Shown here piece after piece: positions 21,401-30,238 of a stretch of DNA of 64,000 nucleotides. The stretch's first letter is position 1. The number at the start of each line of letters is the position of its first letter. Origin of the DNA: Eulemur rufifrons (Eukaryota > Chordata > Mammalia > Primates > Lemuridae); the NCBI RefSeq assembly GCF_041146395.1, contig NW_027182922.1:62501-126500 (forward strand). The letters are read 5' to 3'. Below the pieces are notes generated by a model. The model was not told the origin of the DNA. It saw only the letters and a list, made by a program, of their open reading frames with translations, and did not search any database. A program made the position numbers and the translations under genes.

Positions 21401-23968
21401 CTATATACTTCTCTATGCGTGGGCACAGGAAACTGGCTTGTTCCAAGAAGTATGCCTCAGAGCTTTTCAATTAACCAGTATGTTGAAAATCCTTTGCAGG
21501 TTTTCAGCGTTTCACCATAATTGTGATAACGTGTGTATGTGTCTCCTGAAACCCAATATTGCTGCCAAGGACATAAGTATCCTGAGGCGTAGCTGACTTC
21601 GTGTGGCCTATTTTTGTTAGTGGAGACTGACAAGAAGCCATTCTTCTAAGTATCATCCCACCATCATTTTTCCATTGTTTAAAAATGCAGGGAAATTTTG
21701 CAAGTTAGCATTATTATTAGTAGCTGGAGGGTACTTTTTTTTTTTTTTTGTGGGGTCAGTGTGGATGGGTTGGTCAGACCATCTGTGAATTCACTGGTTT
21801 CTTTTTATTATCCCCAGAGAGGAGAAGTGGGCATGTGTTTGGCAGGTGAAAAGTGCGGATTCTGTTTCAGAGAATTAAACAGGATCCGCATGGTCATCTC
21901 ATTCCTTTAAGAATCCTTTGCTTCATCAGCTGGGATTCCACCATGTTTCTATATACTCTTCTATGCGTGGGCACAGGTACCTGGCTTGACCCAAGAAGTA
22001 TGCCGCAGATCTTTTCAATTAACCACTACGTTGAATATTATTTGCAGGTTTTCAGCGTTTCACCATAATTGTGATAACGTTTGTATGTGCCTCCTGAAAC
22101 CCAAGAAGGCTGCGACGGACATAACTATGCTGAGGAGTAGCTGACTTGGTGTTGCCTATTTTTGTTAGTGGAGACAGACAAGAAGCCATTCTTCTAAGTA
22201 TCATCCCACCACCATTTTTGCATTGTTTTAAAATGCAGGGAAATTTTGCAAGTTAGCATTATAATTAGTAGCTGGAGGGTACGTTTTTTTTGTGTGTGTG
22301 GTCTATGTGGATGGGGGGGTCAGGCTCTCTGTCAGTTCGCTGGTTAGTTTTTATTATCCCCAGAGAGGAGAAGTGGGCATGTGTTTGGCAGGTGAAAAGG
22401 GCGGATTCTGTTTCAGAGAATTAACGATGATCCCCATGCTCATCCCGTTCCTTTAGTAATCCTTTACTTCATCAGCTGGAAATCCACCATGGTTCTATAT
22501 ACTCCTCTTTGCGTGGGAACAGGTAACTGGCTTGTTCCAAGAAGTATGCCGCAGAGCTTTTCAATTAACCACTACGATGAAAATTATTTGCAGGTGTTCA
22601 GCGTTTCACCATAATTGTGATAACGTTTGTTTGTGCCTCCTGAAACCCAAGAAGGCTGCGACGGACATAACTATGCTGAGGAGTAGCTGACTTGGTGTTG
22701 CCTATTTTTGTTAGTGGACACTGACAAGAAGCCATTCTTCTAAGTATCATCCCACCACCATTTTTCCATTGTTTTAAAATGCAGGGAAATTTTGTAAGTT
22801 AGCATTACAATTAGTAGCTGGAGGGTACGGTTTTTTTTTTGTGTGTGGTCGATGTGGATGGGGGGGTCAGGCCCTCTCTCAGTTTGCTGGTTAGTTTTTA
22901 TTATCCCCAGAGAGAAGAAGTGGGCATGTGTTTGGCAGGTGAAAAGGGCGGATTCTGTTTCAGAGAATTAACGGTGATCCCCATGGTCATCCCGTTCCTT
23001 TAATAATCGTTTACTTCATCAGCTGGAAATCCACCATGGTTCTATATACTCCTCTTTGCGTGGGAACAGGTAACTGGCTTGTTCCAAGAAGTATGCCGCA
23101 GAGCTTTTCAATTAACCACTACGTTGAAAATTATTTGCAGGTGTTCAGCGTTTCACCATAATTGTGATAACGTTTGTTTGTGCCTCCTGAAACCCAAGAT
23201 GGCTGCCACGAACATAACGATGCTGAGGCGTAGCCTACTTGGTTTTGCCTATTTTTGTTAGTGGAGACTGACAAGAATCCATTCTTCTAAGTATAATTTC
23301 ACCATCATTTTTCCATTGTTTAAAAATGCAGGAAAATTTTGCAAGTTAGCATTATAATTAGTAGCTGGAGGCTACGGTGTTTTTTTTTTTTTTTCCTGTG
23401 GGGTCGGTGTGGATGTGTTGGTCAGGCCCTCTGTCAGTTCGCTGGTTTGTTTTTATTATCCCCAGAGAGGAAAAGTGGGTATTAGTATGGCAGGTGAAAA
23501 GTGCGGATTCTGTTTCAGAGAATTAAACAGGATCCGCATGGTAATCTCGTTCCTTTAAGAATCCTTTGCTTCATGAGCTGGGAATCCACCATGGTTCTAT
23601 ATACTTCTCTATGCGTGGGCACAGGAAACTGGCTTGTTAGAAGAAGTATGCCTCAGAGCTTTTCAATTAACCAGTATGTTGAAAATCCTTTGCAGGTTTT
23701 CAGCGTTTCACCATAATTGTGATAACGTGTGTATGTGCCTACTGAAACCAAATATGGCTGCTATGGACATAACTATGCTGAGCCTTAGCTTACTTGGTGT
23801 TGCCTATTTTTTTCAGTGGAGACTGACAAGAAGCCATTCTTCTAAGTATCATCCCACCATCATTTCTCCATTGTTTAAAAATGCAGGGAAATTTTGCAAA
23901 TTGGCATTATAATTAGTAGCTGGAGGGTACTTTTTTTTTTGTGGGGTCGGTCAGGATGGGTGTTCAGG

Positions 23969-24758
23969 TGTTGAGCCTACGAATACTGAGTTGTAGAATT
24001 GCCCCCTGTATTTCTGGAGACAAGATTTGATTTCAGAAGTCAAATAAGGCTTTGCCTTAAGGAAAAGATAAATGTGTTAGTTCAACAGCTGCCTCGTCTC
24101 AGGAGGGCGTCTTGCTGGTCAGTAGAAGCTGCATCTCAAGGAGACAGCTGTAAACTGGGCCTTTGGTTCTCACCTGTTTTGAAAGACAAGGCAGGCCTCC
24201 CTTAGGACCAAAGGTTGCTGGTGCTGCTGACAGGTGGACCCCCGGAGATGAGAGCTAATCAGATAGATATGCTAATGCCCAAGCCGGGCCCAGATGGAAC
24301 CATGCGGTTCAAGTAATTAACACAAAGCACAGCCCATGTTGACTTCTGGGATCATCTCTGTCTCCAAGAACACAATCACCAGAGCCAAGATGTCTCTGTT
24401 TGTTGCTAAAGTAATAGCCTTATCATAAAACTTAGAAGTTTGCCCCAAGAAGATTTTATAACCCATTGTTCCCCTAGTTAGAGTTAGTTAAAGGATCTGT
24501 AGTAGACTTTTAGGAGACTTTGACCCTAAAGCAAACTGCCTGTTAGTATCAAAATCCCGTTGCCCCAGGCAACCGGAGCCTGTATGTACCCTATATAATA
24601 CCTGTGTGGAGTTTCAGTCGGGGAAATATTTGATGCGGGTAAAATATTTCCATCCGGATACCCTCCTTTATCTATTTTCATAAACTTTCACTTTATAAAC
24701 AAAAAAAAAATAAAATAAAAAAGGACCTCTTTGCGGGGAGCGTAGCTAACTCCCCGCA
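23969..24758 (+). repeat. 5' LTR of provirus A, internally altered
   Basis: 790 bp, against 965 bp for the 3' LTR. After TTTATAAAC (ending 24700), bases 24701-24720 are an A-rich stretch that replaces 195 bp (3' LTR 30006-30200). It therefore holds only one U5 hairpin. U3 and the TATA region are nearly identical to the 3' LTR. A 68-codon frame at 23999-24205 is not considered a gene. Confidence 0.9.
24592..24598 (+). promoter_or_regulatory. LTR TATA box, 5' LTR of provirus A
   Basis: TATATAA upstream of the expected R start (near GTGTGGAGTTTCAGTCGGGG). The counterpart in the 3' LTR is 29897-29903. No canonical AATAAA is evident nearby; CATAAA and TATAAA variants follow about 85-100 bases downstream. 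Confidence 0.65.
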
Positions 24759-24760
24759 AA
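24730..24760 (+). other. U5-leader hairpin next to the primer site
   Basis: TTTGCGGGGAG (24730-24740) pairs perfectly with CTCCCCGCAAA (24750-24760) around CGTAGCTAA. It straddles the LTR end and abuts the primer site. U5 inverted repeats beside primer sites are known to help initiate reverse transcription in other retroviruses. Confidence 0.75.
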
Positions 24761-24761
24761 C

Positions 24762-24778
24762 TGGCGTAGTCGGCAGGA
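24762..24778 (+). other. Primer binding site, tRNA-Ser type (provirus A)
   Basis: TGGCGTAGTCGGCAGGA is the exact complement of the 3' end of mammalian tRNA-Ser (acceptor ...TCCTGCCGACTACG plus CCA) over 17 bases. It starts 3 bases after the LTR end. Lysine or similar primers are more usual in betaretrovirus-like elements. Confidence 0.8.
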
Positions 24779-24887
24779 CACTCGGATAGGGTCTTGAAGG
24801 CAAAAGGCTTTGCTCGAGCGAAGAGTTCCCGAATTGCATCGCAAGGGACCTGGAGTGGATTGAAAGTCGCGCGCGCGTCTTACCTAG

Positions 24888-24900
24888 TGAGAGGTAAGTG
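24888..24900 (+). promoter_or_regulatory. Major splice donor (provirus A)
   Basis: GAG|GTAAGTG, with the exon ending at 24893, lies in the leader 115 bases after the primer site and before the gag start. It is a near-perfect 5' splice site and is expected to feed env mRNA. Confidence 0.6.
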
Positions 24901-24947
24901 AACATCTCCAGGGCAAAGTAAATTATTATTCTGTCCGGATTAAAATA

Positions 24948-26040
24948 ATGAGGAAGACTATCTTTTCTGAGTATGTGGAATTGTTGAGAGCTTATTAAAG
25001 AGTACTAGAGTAATTGCCAAAAAGAAAAATCTCGAGAAATTGTTAATTTAATTTCCAAGCACTGTGATTGGTTCCCACCTCCGGGTGAGTTCAAGCTGCA
25101 GCAAAAGTAGTTGGCGCTGAAAACATTATGAAAAGCGCTCCGAAAATAAATAAATAAATAAATAAATTAAATTTCTCTATGTATTTAAAAGCTCTGCTCT
25201 TTAATTTCTCAAGCTCTACAGCTGTTTCATTCTAACTCAGAATTCTCTTTTAGCGAGACGGAGGATATCCATCCTAAAATAAGCTTAGTAAAAGATCTGG
25301 AGCCTGTTTTTAGCAGAAAAGAGAAGGTCAATTGGGACCTTCCGTCTGCATTGGGCCAGGATAAGACAAAGCCAATAAAAGTAGGTACCGACCCTCTTCT
25401 CGGGTCTATAGAAAATATAGAAAAGAGAAAAAGAAAGAATTCTAAAGGAGAACTTTCACTTTAAGAGCTCTCTGCGCGGCTCAAGTCAGCCGCTTTAAGC
25501 TTGGGAACCACTACTCTCCAATGCAAATGATTCCCTGAAGCATGATCCACCGTTGAGAGAGGCTGTTAAAAAAAAAAAAAACTTTTAAAGAACAAACTAA
25601 GATCTTAGAAAAGATGATCAGGTTATTGCTCAAATTCAACAGTGCTGTATTAGAACATAAGAGAAGATAGCTTCTCCTAAACAGTCTGTGTTTTCTTGTG
25701 TAAGATGTTAAAGAAAATGTTAATGAAACTTATGTAGATTTTATCACTAGATTACAAGATGTGCAAAAAACGGTTAGTCCGCCTGACTTAAAAAATTTAA
25801 TATTACATATATTGGCTTTTAATAATACTAATTCAAAATGTTAGCGGCTTTTACATCCGCCGCTCAAAAAAAAAAAAAAAGGGTTTCGCCGAAAAGTTAA
25901 ATCAGAGGCTTTTAAAATACAAATGTTGGCTGAGGCTAGCAGTGGGAAAGGCATTCCCAGAAAGCAAAAAACTGTCGTAAAATGTCTCGATTACGTCCGT
26001 AAAGGACATTTTGGAAAAAAAAAAAAAAATTATAAACAAC
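24948..26040 (+). pseudogene. gag: gag remnant, provirus A
   Basis: Begins at ATG 24948; the second codon is Arg, so the usual Gly for myristoylation is missing. A matrix-like start (FSEYVELLRAY) runs into a TAA within 17 codons. Later matrix-like residues are scattered over frames (25,020-25,110). The 25,690-25,860 part resembles the C-terminal half of betaretroviral capsid, with a stop just before it. Nucleocapsid is reduced to one zinc-knuckle relic (KCLDYVRKGHFGKK, near 25,980), in which the second and fourth Cys are replaced. Long A-runs (25570-25583, 25867-25880, 26016-26029) shift frames. The structural polyprotein cannot be made. Assignment rests on order and weak motifs, firmer for nucleocapsid than for matrix. 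Confidence 0.7.
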
Positions 26041-26044
26041 TTTC

Positions 26045-26738
26045 CGGACCTTTTATCACTGACCGGAGCTCTCTTACCTTAAAAGGGATTTCAGTACATT
26101 TGGGTATAGTTGATTCAGATTACTCAGGAAAAATTTCAGTTAATGATGAGTTCCAATTTTGATTATCTTATTCAGGCTAGAGACCGTATTGCACAACTTC
26201 TATTGTTACCTTATATACAGAAGTTCTAAGGCAAGGAGGTTTTGGGAGCACTGGAACTAAAGTGTATTGGCAAGCTTTAATTAATGACCAGAGACCTCAA
26301 TTAGAGATTAAGTTAAATGGCAAATCTTTTGTTGGACTTGTAGATACTGGGGCTGATGTTACAATTATTTCTAAAAGTTTTTGGCCAAAGGCTTGGCCTT
26401 TACAAGAAGTTCCTACTGTTCTTACCGGAATAGGAACGATGACTGACATATTTCAAAGTCGACAAATTTTAAATTGTTCAGGTCCTGATGGACAGACAGC
26501 CACTTTAAAACCTTACGTGGCTAACATCACTATTAATTTGTGGGGAAGAGATTTGTTACAGCAATGGGGAGCATACATCAATATACCTAATACATCTGCT
26601 CCTGCTAAACAGATTATGTTAAATATGAATTATAACCCTTGTTTTGGTTTGGGTAAAAGGAGCCAAGGGGCTAAGACTTTCGAGGCACCAAAGGCACATA
26701 CTTCTCGGCATGGTTTATGCTATCCAAATTTTGGATAG
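26045..26738 (+). pseudogene. pro: dUTPase-protease (pro) remnant, provirus A
   Basis: The dUTPase part keeps a RSSLTLKGISVHLGIVDSDY-type core (motifs around the uracil pocket) in frame 3, a stop at 26160, and its C-terminal RIAQLLLLPY motif in frame 1 (26182 onward), so it is shifted and N-terminally short. The aspartic protease follows in frame 3 (about 26220-26738): active-site DTGAD with the catalytic Asp at 26343, flap-like GIGTMTD, and NLWGRDLL near the C-terminus. A GLGK tail resembles the betaretroviral G-patch. dUTPase fused ahead of protease is a class II hallmark. The protease domain alone is uninterrupted. Confidence 0.88.
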
Positions 26739-27831
26739 CGGCCACTGCTGCTGAAAAGCACCATTATGCTCTGGCTTTAAATTGGATATCACAAAAGCCT
26801 ATATGGACAGAGCAGTGGCCACTAAACCAAGAAAAATTGGGTGCTCTTCAAATATTAGGAGAAGAACAATTACAAGCAGGACATATAGAGGAGTCCACCA
26901 GTCCGTGGAATTCTCCTATATTTGTTATTAAAAAGAAATCTGGCAAATGGCAAATGTTAACTGATTTAAAAATAATCAATATAATTATACAATTAATAAT
27001 CAAGCCAAACGTATTGTTTCTCATTGTCCCACTTGTCAATTAATTAATCAGCTTAAATTTTCTGCAGGACTTAATCCTCGAGGTCTCTCGCCAAATGAAT
27101 TATGGCAAATGGATGTTACTCATATTCCTAAATTTGGCAAGTTAGGTATTGTACGTGTTACTGTAGATACTTATTCCAGTCTTATTATGGCTACTCCATC
27201 CTCTGGAGAAACTGTTAGACATGTACTTTCACGTTTACACTCCTGTTTTGTATAAATGGGAGTCCCAGCCACCATTAAAACTGACAATGGCCCTGCTTAC
27301 ACTAGTCATTCTTTTGCAGCTTTTTATATTAAATGAGACATCAAGCACATTACTGGCATTCCTTATAATCCTCAAGGACAAGGTATTATAGAACGTACAC
27401 ATCAAACTTTAAAAAACATGTTATTAAAACAAAAAGGGGGAGGTAGACAGTCTCCCAAAGACAGAATAAATCAAGCCTTATTTACCTAAAATTTTTTGAA
27501 TATTCATAAGGAAGATAAATTAACAGCAATAGAAAAGCATTGGAATGGGAGTCCACAATCAGACTCTTTCCCTCACCAGCCTATCTGGTGGAAAGATAAT
27601 GTAGAAAATAAATGGAAAAAAGGATGGGCAAAGGTGTGGGGGAGAGTTTTTGCTTGTGTTTTGACAGATGACAGACCAACAGTCTGGATTCCAAGCAGAA
27701 GAATCAAACCCAGAGTGGAAACTCAAGGGGAAAAAGCAGAAGACACGTCAGGCACAGACCATGACGTGGGGACAGCTGAAGAGAACATACAAAGAAGCAG
27801 ACAAGATATTGAACCGGACATTTGTACCTAA
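26717..27831 (+). pseudogene. pol: pol remnant: RT start fused by deletion to integrase, provirus A
   Basis: Frame 2 from 26717 holds only the first ~85 residues of RT ([11 protein letters not shown], then [17 protein letters not shown]). Near 26,975-26,990 it passes directly into integrase in frame 1: the HCPTC half of the zinc domain, catalytic Asp at 27112, Asp at 27283 and Glu at 27391. The last two are 35 residues apart, as in the DD35E family. The rest of RT (no YMDD-type motif), all of RNase H and the His pair of the zinc domain are absent. Integrase has stops at 27253, 27334 and 27487, then reads open to 27831 with a tryptophan-rich C-terminal domain. It overlaps the env leader frame. 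Not functional. Confidence 0.9.
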
Positions 27832-27874
27832 AACGTCTGTAAATCTTTTTCTTGCCATGATCTGCGTGGTGAGC

Positions 27875-27888
27875 ATGGTGGTAAGAGT
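27875..27888 (+). promoter_or_regulatory. Possible splice donor in env leader
   Basis: G|GTAAGAG (junction 27880/27881) just after the signal segment. HERV-K-type elements splice here to make a small leader-exon (Rec-like) mRNA. Only the site is visible; no downstream exon is identified. Confidence 0.25.
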
Positions 27889-29259
27889 GTCTGGCAACCA
27901 GACACATCACTATTGGGCATTCTAAAATTGCACCCACAGATATACCCCTTTGTAAGAAAGTAATAATTTCTGATCCTAAAACTTGGGTACAATGGGACAA
28001 TTATAGAGCTCACACGGGGCGCATTCTTGCTGGGTCCACATCTTATGGTGTTGTCCTAGACTGGAGTCCCTATGGACATCCTGCCTCCTCTCACAATTTT
28101 AAAAAGCTTCATTGGAATAAAACTGCCACCTCGATGTCTGTAAAAGACACTGACCTTAAAAGTCATATTACATGGCTCAATGATGGTATGAGCTCTCCAG
28201 CTCCTCATATTTTAGATGGCCCTATTCATGATCAATTGTGGAAAATATCAGCTGCTTTGCACCCTTTGCAGGCCTGGATTAGCACACACACTGGATACAA
28301 ACAATAGCCGAGAATGGACTTTTAATTTAAATTCTACTCATTATATTCAAGTTTGTGTTAGACTGCCTTACTTATTTATGATTGGACATGCTGTTTATAA
28401 AGAACCTTCTTTCCTAGTGACCTGTGACAACTGTTCTTATTATACCTGTATTAAGAATTCTATAAAGTTCAACCCTTATAAAGAAACACTTTATATTTTC
28501 AAAGCCAGAACAGGACTGTGGTTACCTGTTAAAATGAATAGAGTCTGGCAAGAAACACCAGCAATGTTCCTTTTGGATAAACTACTTAACCACATTCTTA
28601 AACGTACAAAAAGATTTATTGGTCTCTTAATAGCAGCTATTTTGGGAATCATTGCTGTCACTGCTTCTGCGGCCACCGCAGGTGTGGCTCTACATCAGAC
28701 CGTTCAGACCACTGAATTTGTTCAAAACTGGCACCATGATTCAAATCAATTATGGTCTACACAAAATCAAATTGACTCTAAATTAGCTACTCAAGTGGCT
28801 GACTTACAGCAAGCAGTCACCTTGTTGGGAGACCAGGTTATAAGGCTACAAAAGCAACTTAGACTTCGTTGTGATTGGAATATCACTCAATTTTGTGTTA
28901 CACCTCATATATATAATCAAACCCGGTTTCCTTGGGAAAACATCAAAAAACATCTACTTAATCAAGGAAATCTGACTGAAGAGATTAAAAATTTACAACA
29001 AGAAATATTAAGTACCTTCAGTCACAAACGTAAATTGCTCTCTGAAGCTGACATTATTGATGACATCTCTTCAGGTTTGGAGTCAGCTGATCCACTTTAT
29101 CAGATCTATGGGAGTTCCACTATTGTAACTTTTAGCATTATTTTAATCCTTTGCTTGTGTTTATTTATAGTCTGGAGAAAACTCCGAAGCAGACAAGAAT
29201 CCAGAGACCAACTCCTCGCTGTGATGGCTGTCCAACTCCATCACCTTTCTTCAAAAAAT

Positions 29260-29273
29260 AAAAAAGGGGGAGA
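29260..29273 (+). other. Polypurine tract, provirus A
   Basis: AAAAAAGGGGGAGA directly abuts the 3' LTR TG, the standard plus-strand primer. It also encodes part of the env tail. Confidence 0.9.
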
Positions 29274-30128
29274 TGTTGAGCCTAAGAATACTGAGTTGTA
29301 GAAATGCCCCCTGTATTTCTGGAGACAAGATTTGATTTCAGAAGTCAAATAAGGCTTTGCCTTAAGGAAAAGATAAATGTGTTAGTTCAAAAGCTGCCTC
29401 GTCTCAGGAGGGTGTCTTGCTGGTCAGTAGAAGCTGCATCTCAAGGAGACAGCTGTAAACTGGGCCTTTGGTTCTCACCTGTTTTGAAAGACAAGGCAGG
29501 CCTCCCTTAGGACCAAAGGTTGCTGGTGCTGCTGACAGGTGGACCCCCGGAGATGAGAGCTAATCAGATAGATATGCTAATGCCCAAGCCGGGCCCAGAT
29601 GGAACCATGCGGTTCAAGTAATTAACACAAAGCACAGCCCATGTTGACTTCTGGGATCATCTCTGTCTCCAAGAACACAATCACCAGAGCCAAGATGTCT
29701 CTGTTTGTTGCTAAAGTAATAGCCTTATCATAAAACTTAGAAGTTTGCCCCAAGAAGATTTTATAACCCATTGTTCCCCTAGTTAGAGTTAGTTAAAGGA
29801 TCTGTAGTAGACTTTTAGGAGACTTTGACCCTAAAGCAAACTGCCTGTTAGTATCAAAATCCCGTTGCCCCAGGCAACCGGAGCCTGTATGTACCCTATA
29901 TAATACCTGTGTGGAGTTTCAGTCGGGGAAATATTTGATGCGGGTAAAATATTTCCATCCGGATACCCTTCTTTATCTATTTTCATAAACTTTCACTTTA
30001 TAAACTATATCTTTGGCTCTGTGTATTATTATTGCCATTACTTTATATTTTTATTTCTGTTTCCTACTATATTTTTCATCCTTTGGGATGACCCCTGCCT
30101 GAGAGACCTGATCGGAAGAAGAAACCTC

Positions 30129-30170
30129 TTTGCAGGGAGCGTAGCTAACTCCCTGCAAACTGGCGTAGTC
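30129..30170 (+). other. Duplicated U5 hairpin plus primer-site fragment
   Basis: TTTGCAGGGAG (30129-30139) pairs with CTCCCTGCAAA (30149-30159). TGGCGTAGTC (30161-30170) equals the first 10 bases of the primer site. Versus the terminal hairpin, one G-C pair has become A-T in both arms. Confidence 0.85.
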
Positions 30171-30209
30171 AACTTAGAGATCTGATCAGAACAAAGAGAA
30201 AAGGACCTC

Positions 30210-30238
30210 TTTGCGGGGAGCGTAGCTAACTCCCCGCA
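30210..30238 (+). other. Terminal U5 hairpin of the 3' LTR
   Basis: TGCGGGGAG (30212-30220) pairs with CTCCCCGCA (30230-30238); the loop is identical to that of the upstream duplicate. Confidence 0.8.

Larger units (their letters stand above)
15334..23968 (+). repeat. Satellite I, young right block, before provirus A
   Basis: About 16 monomers. The anchor phrase (G)CAAGTTAGCATTATAATTAG starts near 15672, 16217, 16764, 17305, 17851, 18413, 18955, 19510, 20057, 20600, 21147, 21701, 22249, 22795, 23342 and 23897, so spacing is 541-562 bp. Four types recur: A (GATTCCACCATGTTTC, GGTACCTGG), B (GGGCGGATTC, ACGATGATCC, GGGAACAGG), C (TTTTTCCTGTGGGG, GGGTATTAGTATGG, TTCATGAGCTGG) and A' (GGTCGGTCAGGATGGGTGTTCAGG). 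Order from 18,413: A', C, A, B, B, C, A, B, B, C, A'. T-tracts of 9-28 bases vary between copies. No gene. Confidence 0.92.
27668..29301 (+). pseudogene. env: env remnant with open transmembrane subunit, provirus A
   Basis: Three frames. The leader (27668-27925, frame 2) has a basic KLKGKKQKTR patch and a hydrophobic signal segment, like the long leaders of HERV-K-type Env. A partial surface subunit lies in frame 3 (about 27930-28308, stop after GYKQ). From about 28,300, frame 1 is open to 29301 and covers the C-terminal surface part and the whole transmembrane subunit. The furin-type site RTKR is at 28603-28614, followed by a hydrophobic, Ala/Ile-rich fusion-peptide-like stretch, a heptad region, a CX7C pair (CDWNITQFC), several NxT/S sites, one membrane anchor (VTFSIILILCLCLFIVW) and a cytoplasmic tail. 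The tail codes across the polypurine tract into the LTR. The surface subunit is too short for the family, and the frameshifts block a full product. Confidence 0.88.
23969..30238 (+). mobile_element. Betaretrovirus-like endogenous provirus, copy A
   Basis: A 6.27-kb provirus: 5' LTR (790 bp), tRNA-Ser-type primer site, splice donor, gag/pro/pol/env remnants in canonical order, polypurine tract, and 3' LTR (965 bp). LTRs begin TGTTGAGC and end CCGCA. A 6-bp target duplication TTCAGG lies at 23963-23968 and 30239-30244, matching the empty sites. dUTPase preceding protease, a glycine-rich tail after protease, and env ending inside the LTR are betaretroviral (class II, HERV-K-like) traits. Total length is short because most of RT and all of RNase H are deleted. 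Every reading frame is interrupted somewhere, so it is a fossil. Exact family cannot be named without alignment. Confidence 0.93.
29274..30238 (+). repeat. 3' LTR of provirus A (full form)
   Basis: 965 bp, TGTTGAGC...CCGCA. The TATA box is at 29897-29903. Two copies of the U5 hairpin lie near its end, the first followed by a 10-base piece of the primer site. A GT/T-rich tract (30006-30080) would fit a polyadenylation downstream element. It equals the solo LTR in length. Confidence 0.93.

Noticed and set aside
23999..24205. 68-codon frame in the LTR U3, as a possible superantigen-like gene
   Set aside because: Far shorter than the MMTV-type U3 gene, with no membrane segment or other hallmark. 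It is carried in every LTR simply by identity.
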